Shown: in pieces, positions 1 through 5,567 of the stretch
Numbering within the stretch: the first letter of the stretch is position 1
How the letters are laid out: every line of letters begins with the position of its first letter
Origin: an uncultured Campylobacter sp.
GTDB lineage: Bacteria > Campylobacterota > Campylobacteria > Campylobacterales > Campylobacteraceae
Assembly (NCBI RefSeq): GCF_938031315.1
Contig: NZ_CALHHT010000046.1
Coordinates: forward strand, 1 to 8,626
Direction of reading: 5' to 3'
DNA length: 8,626 nt
Notes under the pieces: generated by a model
The model's input: only the letters and a program-made list of their open reading frames with translations
Databases searched by the model: none
Told to the model about the DNA's origin: nothing
Made by a program: the position numbers and the translations under genes

Positions 1-643
1 TTATAAAATTTTGCCCTAAAAGCTCGATAAATTCGCCTCCGCTTAGATTTTTGATTTTGCTAAGTTCGCAGTAAAATATTTTTTTCTGCGTGAATGCGCT
101 GCGAAACGCAAAGGGCGTGAGCTTGCTTCCAACGCCCGTCAAAACCACGATTATAGCGCCGTGCTCGCCTAAATTTTCAAATAATTTTTGATGTCCAAGG
201 TGCATGCCGTCGAAGTTACCGATCGCTACGGCGTGCACATTATCGCGGTTTGCGCCTTGTAGCGTTGCGAAAATATCGCCTCGTGCGAACTGCTCGCTTA
301 GGCGCGCACGCAGTACTTCCGCACAAGCAGGAAACGTGCCTTGAGCCTGCACGTCTACGTCATTGCTGCAAGCGTCATTATAAGCCGTTTTACTGCCAAA
401 AGTCGTTTCATTGCTGCAAGAGGTGTCGGTGTCTGCTTCATCTGCGCGGTGCGCATCGCCGGTTTTATTTTTGCGTAGCTCTTGCTTCGGGTGTTCGATA
501 CTTTTAGATGAATTTTCCACATTGCTTGTGAAATTCTGTTCCGTAAAATTTTTCAAGCTGGAATTCTGCGCTACGAAATTTTGCTCTTTAAAATTCCGTA
601 GTGAAGCCTCTGTATGGTCTTTACATGATTTTTGATTAGCCAT
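1..643 (-). CDS. ribF: RibF, bifunctional riboflavin kinase/FAD synthetase (N-terminal part, runs off left edge) with a long N-terminal extension
   Basis: Converts riboflavin to FMN and FMN to FAD in the cytoplasm. The frame is open for 214 codons and leaves the window without a stop. The FAD synthetase nucleotidyltransferase signature AIGNFDGMHLGHQ is at residues 140-152, followed by LTPFAFR (175-181); the riboflavin kinase domain would lie beyond the edge. The family normally begins only 10-20 residues before this signature, but here about 130 Asn/Ser/Lys/Thr-rich residues precede it, including five pentapeptide units of the xxNFx type (residues 15-39). The start chosen is the ATG at 643-641, which overlaps the lipocalin stop as TAATG; no other in-frame ATG occurs before the one inside the signature. 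An internal GTG (for example codon 98) could be the true start, which would make the extension untranslated. Identity is firm; the start is moderately sure. Confidence 0.88.
   Translation of the reverse strand, partial: MANQKSCKDHTEASLRNFKEQNFVAQNSSLKNFTEQNFTSNVENSSKSIEHPKQELRKNKTGDAHRADEADTDTSCSNETTFGSKTAYNDACSNDVDVQAQGTFPACAEVLRARLSEQFARGDIFATLQGANRDNVHAVAIGNFDGMHLGHQKLFENLGEHGAIIVVLTGVGSKLTPFAFRSAFTQKKIFYCELSKIKNLSGGEFIELLGQNFI
360..420. repeat. 13-bp direct repeat pair within the RibF N-terminal extension
   Basis: The word TCATTGCTGCAAG occurs at 360-372 and again at 408-420, 48 bp apart, so the spacing is in frame (16 codons). On the minus strand the two copies encode SCSNE and ACSND. 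This looks like the remnant of an older duplication in the low-complexity extension. Confidence 0.6.
531..605 (-). repeat. Five tandem 15-bp units, each beginning with RAATTY on the + strand
   Basis: RAATTY words start at 531 (AAATTC), 546 (AAATTT), 561 (GAATTC), 576 (AAATTT) and 591 (AAATTC), exactly 15 bp apart, with one more (GAATTT) at 510. The nine bases between words are poorly conserved. On the minus strand they encode the RibF pentapeptides LRNFK, EQNFV, AQNSS, LKNFT and EQNFT. The periodicity is directly visible; any function is unknown. Confidence 0.8.
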
Positions 644-1155
644 TATTGCTGCTTCGTCCAGATAATTTTTTTGGTGTCGTAGCCGCTGTGCTTCGCCTTT
701 TTTAGATATAAGATGCGGATCGGCTCAGGCAGAGTTTTGGTGCGCGAGAGGATGTAAAGCTCGCTCGTGTCCGCACCGAAAATCAGGGCGTAGCGATAGT
801 CGCCGTCCACCTGCGCCACGCGGTAAGCGGTGTCCGAGATGAACCCTTTTTGATAGAGCAGGCCTACGTTTTTATCGCCTGCGAACTCTAACACGTGCTG
901 CTCGTTTTCGATTTTACCAGAGCTTGTTTTGGCAGTTTTTAGAAGATTGATCGTGGAGTTTTTATCGATAAAGCACTCGTACGCGGTGTTTTGCAGCTCA
1001 CCGCCGCCCTTCATGCGGGCGATCTCATACCAGCCGCCGCTAAATTTAGCGATGTCGAAGTTTTTTACGATCGGCGCTTTGGGGTTTAAGCTTTTGGCGC
1101 ATGAGCCCAAAAATAGCGCGCAAAACGCCAATATAATTAAGTTTTTAAATTTCAT
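643..1155 (-). CDS. blc: Lipocalin-family outer-membrane lipoprotein (Blc-like)
   Basis: 170 residues. A lipoprotein signal peptide is clear: MKFKNL, then a hydrophobic run and the lipobox LGSC, with Cys19 as the lipidated residue. The lipocalin signature GGWYEIAR is at 40-47 (conserved G-x-W). The second conserved region, GDYRYALIFG (118-127) followed by YILSRT (134-139), and the C-terminal GYDTKKIIW (158-166) resemble bacterial lipocalin Blc closely. Family members are small beta-barrels anchored in the outer membrane that bind lipids such as lysophospholipids; the ligand here is not shown. Start: the ATG at 1155 is preceded by AAAGGA six bases away and overlaps the end of tlyA by 11 nt; the stop overlaps the ribF start. 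It lies between tlyA and ribF, genes that I recall as adjacent in C. jejuni, so it may be an addition to an older pair. The symbol is by similarity only. Confidence 0.85.
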   Translation of the reverse strand: MKFKNLIILAFCALFLGSCAKSLNPKAPIVKNFDIAKFSGGWYEIARMKGGGELQNTAYECFIDKNSTINLLKTAKTSSGKIENEQHVLEFAGDKNVGLLYQKGFISDTAYRVAQVDGDYRYALIFGADTSELYILSRTKTLPEPIRILYLKKAKHSGYDTKKIIWTKQQ

Positions 1156-2359
1156 CGTTCATCCTTTTTAGAAGATAGAAAAATTCCCTATTTCCCTCTT
1201 TACCCGTGATTTTGCAGGCGCTAGCGTACAGTACAGTAAGCCCCAGCTCGGCGCATAGTCGCTCAAATTTCGCCCGTGCGGCGCGCACTGCTTTTTCGTC
1301 CCTGAGCACGCCTTTTTTATTTCGCTTGATCTCCGTGCCGACTTCAAATTGCGGCTTAAATAGCACGATGAGAGCGTTTTTTGCGAGGTTCGCGAGGCTT
1401 TTTAGGATCAAATTTAGCGAGATGAAGCTCACGTCGCAGGTGATGAGATCAAATTTTTTCTTGCTCGCAAACTCCCTGATGTCGGTGTTTTCGCGCACGA
1501 TCACGCGAGGATCGCGCCGCAAAATTTCGCTTAGCTGCGAGCTGCCGACGTCAAGCGCAGTCACGCTCTTTGCGCCGCGCTGCAATAAAATCTGCACGAA
1601 CCCGCCCGTGCTGCTACCCACGTCCAAAACATCGGCTCCCGCTAAATTTAAAATATCTTTTTGCAAGGGCTTTGTTTGTACCAGCTCCGCGCCGCCTTCG
1701 TTGCGGCATACGCCCGCCTTGCCGCCCAATTTTGAGGCTTTTGCCGCATTTAAAATCTCTGCCATTTCGGCGTCTGCGTCCGTTTGCAAATGCTCTGCCG
1801 TCTCGGCGCCCGCGCTCGTCTGTAAAAATTCCACCGCTTGCTTGCCTGCATCGGTTTGTAAAAGCTCAGCAGTCTCGGCGCTAGTTTTTGCGGTATGGAT
1901 CGCCTCGGTATTTGTTTCTGCGATCTTTGCCGCCGTCGCGCTTGGAATTCCGGTCGTCTCGTTCGCGCCCAAAATTTTATCCGTAGCCGCAAAATCTGCA
2001 CTTGAAATTTGCGTCGTTACTTCGCCTGCTCTTTGCGTCGCTACCGCTTTGCTATCCGCGCCCTTTTCGGCGCTGCACGGCTTTGAAATTTCTGCCGCCG
2101 CGCTAGGTAAATTTGCGCCGCAGCTTGCTAAAAGCCCGTTTTCGGCGAGCTCATCCAAAAAGCCTGCAAGCTTGAGCGCGCCCCTGCTTACGTAAATTTG
2201 CTCGGCAGTACTGATTTCGCCGCTCTGCTCGGGCGCTATCTGCGCGGAGGGTCTGTTTTGCACGGCGCCTCGCAGCAAAATTTTATCCTGCTTTATCAGC
2301 GCGGCGGCCTGATTTCTGCTGATTTTAAGCGTGTTTGCGACGAGTAGATCAAATCTCAT
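1145..2359 (-). CDS. tlyA: TlyA-family rRNA 2'-O-methyltransferase with a ~160-residue internal insertion
   Basis: 404 residues against about 250 for Campylobacter TlyA, an SAM-dependent ribose 2'-O-methyltransferase acting on rRNA (23S C1920 for the short TlyA type). Residues 1-55 are the S4 RNA-binding domain (MRFDLLV, ISRNQA, GAVQN). IYVSRGALKL (55-64) carries the probable catalytic Lys63. Motif I VLDVGSSTGGF is at 244-254, TCDVSFISL (307-315) gives Asp309, LFKPQFEVG (333-341) gives Lys335 and GKEGNREFF (386-394) gives Glu392, completing the K-D-K-E tetrad. Residues ~76-236 (nt ~1652-2134), between the Lys63 helix and motif I, are an Ala/Glu/Thr-rich insertion with 12-residue repeats at 165-200; in C. 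jejuni these two elements are about 20 residues apart. All motifs are intact, so the enzyme is probably active. The start ATG overlaps the preceding small ORF as ATGA; GGAG lies ten bases upstream. Confidence 0.93.
   Translation of the reverse strand: MRFDLLVANTLKISRNQAAALIKQDKILLRGAVQNRPSAQIAPEQSGEISTAEQIYVSRGALKLAGFLDELAENGLLASCGANLPSAAAEISKPCSAEKGADSKAVATQRAGEVTTQISSADFAATDKILGANETTGIPSATAAKIAETNTEAIHTAKTSAETAELLQTDAGKQAVEFLQTSAGAETAEHLQTDADAEMAEILNAAKASKLGGKAGVCRNEGGAELVQTKPLQKDILNLAGADVLDVGSSTGGFVQILLQRGAKSVTALDVGSSQLSEILRRDPRVIVRENTDIREFASKKKFDLITCDVSFISLNLILKSLANLAKNALIVLFKPQFEVGTEIKRNKKGVLRDEKAVRAARAKFERLCAELGLTVLYASACKITGKEGNREFFYLLKRMNDEI
1162..1167 (-). promoter_or_regulatory. Ribosome binding site of the lipocalin gene
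   Basis: AAAGGA on the minus strand, six bases before the ATG at 1155-1153. It lies inside the last codons of tlyA, so the lipocalin is probably translated by reinitiation or independently from the same mRNA. It supports this start. Confidence 0.7.
1736..1867 (-). repeat. Degenerate 36-bp (12-residue) tandem repeat in the TlyA insertion
   Basis: TlyA residues 165-176, 177-188 and 189-200 align as ELLQTDAGKQAV, EFLQTSAGAETA and EHLQTDADAEMA, with a partial fourth unit EILN beginning at 201. At DNA level the units differ at many third codon positions (CAA/CAG, ACC/ACG, GCA/GCG, TTA/TTG) while the peptide is kept, so the repeats are old, or the peptide is under selection, or both. Confidence 0.75.
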
Positions 2360-2733
2360 TTTGTTTTTTCTCCACGCCGCGATGAAATTTTAAAGCTTGC
2401 GCGGCTTTTGCATGGCCTTGGGTTTAAAATTTTATCGCGCAAACCAAAGCTGCGCGTGGCAGTGCTACGCGGCTCAAATTTCAGCCAGCTGCACGCCGTA
2501 AATTTAGCTATACTGCGCGTTGTAAATTTCGGCTCGCCGTGCGTTGCAAATTTTATCTCGTCGCTAGCGAAAATTTTAAAATCTTTCCTATCGGCGCAGT
2601 ATTCGCGCGCCGCAAAATTTTTAAAATTCTCGCGCTTTGTAAAACACGCAAGCGCCGCAGGACAAAGGTTGCTTTTGAAATTTAACCCCGTGCCGTTTGC
2701 GTGCGGGTTCGGCACCAAACAAAAAACCTTCAC
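2356..2733 (-). CDS. Small hypothetical protein, basic and repeat-containing, coupled to ligA and tlyA
   Basis: 125 residues, not recognised as any family. It fills the whole ligA-tlyA interval. Its GTG start overlaps the ligA stop as GTGA, with GGGGAG exactly six bases upstream, and its TGA overlaps the tlyA start as ATGA; both junctions favour a translated ORF. The protein is rich in Lys, Arg, Phe, Ser and Cys (six cysteines), without a signal peptide or membrane segment. Residues 62-93 consist of four 8-residue units each beginning with KF (KFATHGEP, KFTTRSIA, KFTACSWL, KFEPRSTA), which come from AAATTT words spaced 24 bp apart. The alternative is a non-coding spacer kept open by composition, since the opposite strand is also largely open. 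No function is proposed. Confidence 0.45.
   Translation of the reverse strand: MKVFCLVPNPHANGTGLNFKSNLCPAALACFTKRENFKNFAAREYCADRKDFKIFASDEIKFATHGEPKFTTRSIAKFTACSWLKFEPRSTATRSFGLRDKILNPRPCKSRASFKISSRRGEKTK
2476..2576 (-). repeat. 24-bp-period array of AAATTT words
   Basis: AAATTT begins at 2476, 2500, 2524 and 2548 (exactly 24 bp apart) and again at 2571 (23 bp). The sequence between is related but diverged, with a recurring GCG-YGYYGT-like stretch before the next word. The array lies in the small ORF, where each word reads Lys-Phe in the first four units. Confidence 0.75.
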
Positions 2734-4739
2734 TCGCCGCTCCCCGCAAGCGTTTGGGGCTCGCTCTTGCCGGGTGAATTTGCGCCGGGCGTTTGCAACG
2801 AGCTCGCTAGCGCTTCAAACTCGCTTTCATCGATCACTCGCACGCCGAGTGAGCGAGCTTTTTGTAGCTTGGAGCCCGCTTCTGCGCCCGCAAGCACGAA
2901 GTCGGTCTTGGCAGATACCGAGCCCTGCACCTTCGCGCCCATCGCCAAAAGCCTGGCCTTAAACTCGTCGCGCGGACGGCTGAGCGTGCCCGTGATGACG
3001 ACGCTGCGGTCTGTGAAGGCGCTTTTAGTGGTCTGCATCTCTGGCTCGCGCGGCGTGATGATTTCGCTTAAATTTAGAATTTTTTCGCGATTTATCTTGC
3101 AAAACTCCGCTAGGCTCCTTGCCATCGCCTCTCCAAAGCCATCTAGCCGCAGAATTTCATCCTCGCTCGCATCCAGCCAATCCTGCCCGAATGCCGCGGC
3201 GATCTTGCGCGCGGCCACCTCGCCGATGTGCTCGATCCCTAAAGAAGCGATGAAGCGCTCAAGCGGCGCATTTTTGCTCGCATTTATCGCGCCCAAAAGA
3301 TTTGAAATTTTTTTATCCGCAAAGCCCTCAAGATCCGCCAAATCCTGCGCGCCGAGGGCGTAAATGTCGCCGATCTTTGAAATTTTGCCGCTTTCAAAAA
3401 GCTGCGTGATCGTCGCGTCGCTTAGCCCTTCGATATTCATGCATTTTTTAGAGCAGAAATAGATCAGTGAGCCTATCACGCGCGCCTTGCAATCGAGGTT
3501 TTGACACTTTATGAGCGCGCCTTCGTCAAGCAGCTTCTCGCCGCAGACAGGGCAGCGATCCGGGCGCGAAATTTCGCTCTGCGTGCCGTCTCTGCGCTGT
3601 TTGTAAACGCTCGTGATCTTCGGGATCACGTCGCCGCTGCGGATGATGCCTACGAAATCGTTTTTCATCAGCCCCAGCCGCGCGATCTCGTCGAAATTAT
3701 GAAGTGTCGCGTTTGAAACGTTCGCGCCGTCGATATTTACGCTATCTACGACGGCTACGGGGGTGACCGCGCCGGTGCGGCCGACCTGCAGATTGATCTC
3801 GCGTAGCCGCGTTATTTTTTCGACCGCGGGGAATTTATACGCGACCATAAAGCGCGGGAATTTCACCGTATAGCCCATCTGTGCGCACCTTGAAAGCTCG
3901 TTTACGCGGATTACCATGCCGTCAAGCATCAGATCTTTGCCCGCGCGCATGCTATGCAGCGCCTCGTATGCGCTCCTGATCTCGCTTACATCCGAGCAGA
4001 TACGGCAAAATTCGTCTCGCAAAAAACCTAGGCTACGCACAAACTCCATTATCTGCGAGTGCAGCGCAAAGTTTAACGAATGCTCGCCCACCCCCCACGG
4101 GATAAATTTTAGTTTCCGCTTCGCCACGATCGCGCTATCTAGCTGCCTTAGGCTGCCTGCGGCGGCGTTGCGCGGGTTTGAAAATAAGCTCTCGCCGTTT
4201 GCGGCGCGCTCGTCGTTTAGCGCGTCAAAATCGCTCTTTGCGATCAGCGTCTCGCCGCGGATCTCGATCCTTTGCGCGTAGGGGATCTGAAGCGGCACCG
4301 ATTTGATCGCTCTTGCGTTTTGCGTCACGTCCTCGCCTATAAGCCCGTCGCCGCGCGTCGCCGCGCTTATCAGCACGCCGCCTTCGTAGGTTAAATTTAA
4401 GCTCGCGCCGTCAAATTTCGGCTCGACGTAAAACTGCGCGCCGCTCTTCTCGCCGCGAGCTAGCCACGCCAAAAGACCCGCGTCGTCGAAAATATCCTCC
4501 ATCGACCACATCTGCGCGCCGTGAGCGAGCTTGGAAAAGCCCTCGCTGATCGCGCCTCCGATGCGCCGCGTAGGCGAGTACGGCAGCGCGAGCTCGGGGT
4601 TTTGCTCCTCGAATTTCTCCGCTTGCGAATAAAGCTCGTCGTACTCCTCGTCGCTTGCGATCGGTTTATCGTCGGTGTAATATGCCCGCGCCCACGCATT
4701 TAGCGTATCTACCACGGATCTGTATTCATCGTAATTCAT
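2730..4739 (-). CDS. ligA: LigA, NAD-dependent DNA ligase
   Basis: 669 residues, full length for the family. Seals nicks using NAD+ in replication and repair. The N-terminal Ia region (NYDEYRSVVDTLN...YYTDDKPIASDEEYDEL) precedes the adenylation domain. The active-site Lys108 is in EPKFDGASLNL; other nucleotidyltransferase motifs are IRGETLI (160-166), SNPRNAAAGSLRQLD (187-201), LDGMVIRV (272-279) and VAYKFP (299-304). The OB fold includes VGRTGAVTPVA (319-329). A four-cysteine zinc site is formed by Cys396, 399, 412 and 417. Helix-hairpin-helix repeats span about 437-555 and a C-terminal BRCT domain about 574-650. A Pro/Ser/Gly-rich tail of roughly 20 residues follows the BRCT. The start ATG at 4739 has no convincing Shine-Dalgarno. 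No defect seen in the catalytic parts. Confidence 0.97.
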   Translation of the reverse strand: MNYDEYRSVVDTLNAWARAYYTDDKPIASDEEYDELYSQAEKFEEQNPELALPYSPTRRIGGAISEGFSKLAHGAQMWSMEDIFDDAGLLAWLARGEKSGAQFYVEPKFDGASLNLTYEGGVLISAATRGDGLIGEDVTQNARAIKSVPLQIPYAQRIEIRGETLIAKSDFDALNDERAANGESLFSNPRNAAAGSLRQLDSAIVAKRKLKFIPWGVGEHSLNFALHSQIMEFVRSLGFLRDEFCRICSDVSEIRSAYEALHSMRAGKDLMLDGMVIRVNELSRCAQMGYTVKFPRFMVAYKFPAVEKITRLREINLQVGRTGAVTPVAVVDSVNIDGANVSNATLHNFDEIARLGLMKNDFVGIIRSGDVIPKITSVYKQRRDGTQSEISRPDRCPVCGEKLLDEGALIKCQNLDCKARVIGSLIYFCSKKCMNIEGLSDATITQLFESGKISKIGDIYALGAQDLADLEGFADKKISNLLGAINASKNAPLERFIASLGIEHIGEVAARKIAAAFGQDWLDASEDEILRLDGFGEAMARSLAEFCKINREKILNLSEIITPREPEMQTTKSAFTDRSVVITGTLSRPRDEFKARLLAMGAKVQGSVSAKTDFVLAGAEAGSKLQKARSLGVRVIDESEFEALASSLQTPGANSPGKSEPQTLAGSGE
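2740..2745 (-). promoter_or_regulatory. Ribosome binding site before the GTG of the small ORF
   Basis: GGGGAG on the minus strand, six bases before the GTG at 2733-2731, inside the last codons of ligA. The good spacing is the main argument that the small ORF is translated, although it could be coincidence within the Gly/Ser-coding tail of LigA. Confidence 0.45.
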
Positions 4740-4844
4740 CTTGCGCTCGCATCTTTAAATTTTAAAATTCCGCGCGACGCTAAAATTTTACGCTCCGCGG
4801 CGGGCTCCTGCGCTCCAAACGCTGCGGTGCATAACGAGTAAATT
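4740..4844. other. kdsB-ligA intergenic gap with clustered RAATTY words
   Basis: 105 bp with no gene. It holds RAATTY words at 4757, 4765, 4783, 4840 and 4847 (the fourth overlapping the kdsB stop), including the 10-bp palindrome TAAAATTTTA at 4781-4790 flanked by GC-rich sequence. The flanks do not extend into a clean hairpin. A promoter for ligA could lie here, but no clear -10 box was found. Confidence 0.5.
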
Positions 4845-5567
4845 TTAAATTCCATTGCCGAACTCCTTTAGCGCGCGCTCGTAATCAGCCGGCGTGTCGA
4901 TGCCGATGCTCGCAGTCTCGATGCCGAGCATCGCGATCTTTTCGCCCGCGCTTATGGCGCGAAGTTGCTCGAGTTTTTCGGTATCTTCCAGCACCGAGGC
5001 GGGCAAGGCGCAAAAGCGCTTTAAATTTCGCACGCTGTATGCGTAGATGCCGATGTGTCCGAGATAGCACTCGCATGCCGCGCGCGGATAAGGGATGAGC
5101 GAGCGTGAAAAATAGATCGCAAAGCCCGCGTTATCGAGCACTAGCTTGACTAAATTCGGATCCTCTGCCGCCTGCTGGCTTATGTATTTGTAGCAGCTCG
5201 CCATAAATGCGCCCTTTTGCGTGATCATGGCGTTGGCGAAATCTTTAAATTTAATCAAATTTTCGCTCTCGAAAAAGGGCTCGTCGGCTTGGATATTGAT
5301 GACGATCTCATCCTCCGCAAGCGCTGCGTTTGCGACCGCTTCAGCGATGCGATCGGTGCCGCTTTGATGCTCGCGCGCGGTGAGAACGGCGTCAAAGCCG
5401 TAATCTTGCGCGATCTTTAAAATTTGCGGCTCATCCACGGCGATTAGCACGCGGTCTGCTTTGGCGGCATTTTGAGCCGTTTTGATAAACATCGGCACGC
5501 CGCCAAACTCACATAAAATTTTATTTTTAAAGCGCGTCGAAGCAAGGCGCGCGGGGATTACTATCAT
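4845..5567 (-). CDS. kdsB: KdsB, CTP:CMP-Kdo cytidylyltransferase
   Basis: 240 residues from the chosen start. Activates Kdo to CMP-Kdo for the inner core of LPS/LOS, in the cytoplasm. Visible motifs: the nucleotide-binding IPARLASTRF (4-13), SGTDR (69-73), NIQADEP (91-97, metal/CTP binding), YFSRSLIPY (152-160), HIGIYAY (171-177), EKLEQLRA (197-204) and GIDTPADYE (222-230), all in family order and at family length. Start: the ATG at 5567 forms an ATGA overlap with the thrC stop and matches the MIIIPAR-type beginning of Campylobacter homologues; an in-frame GTG at 5579 would add four residues (MDQK) and is less likely. Its coupling to thrC recalls C. jejuni, where lpxK, thrC and kdsB are neighbours (from memory). 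Confidence 0.94.
   Translation of the reverse strand: MIVIPARLASTRFKNKILCEFGGVPMFIKTAQNAAKADRVLIAVDEPQILKIAQDYGFDAVLTAREHQSGTDRIAEAVANAALAEDEIVINIQADEPFFESENLIKFKDFANAMITQKGAFMASCYKYISQQAAEDPNLVKLVLDNAGFAIYFSRSLIPYPRAACECYLGHIGIYAYSVRNLKRFCALPASVLEDTEKLEQLRAISAGEKIAMLGIETASIGIDTPADYERALKEFGNGI

Noticed and set aside
501..605. Pentapeptide-repeat protein fold (A(D/N)LXX type) in the RibF extension
   Set aside because: The period is five residues with Phe at the centre, but Ala at the i-2 position is missing and only five units exist, too few for a beta-helix.
1206..2195. Long open frame on the + strand opposite tlyA (329 codons)
   Set aside because: It lies wholly antisense to tlyA, whose motifs are unmistakable. 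The product has no recognisable domain and is Ser/Ala/Pro-rich, as expected for the complement of Ala/Glu/Thr-rich coding sequence.
2408..3363. Two overlapping + strand frames opposite the small ORF and the 3' end of ligA
   Set aside because: No family resemblance and no clear ribosome binding site; they mirror the coding frame of ligA and the AAATTT array.
4771..4800. Rho-independent terminator after kdsB
   Set aside because: Only the TAAAATTTTA palindrome pairs cleanly; the GC-rich flanks do not match and no T-tract follows on the minus strand.
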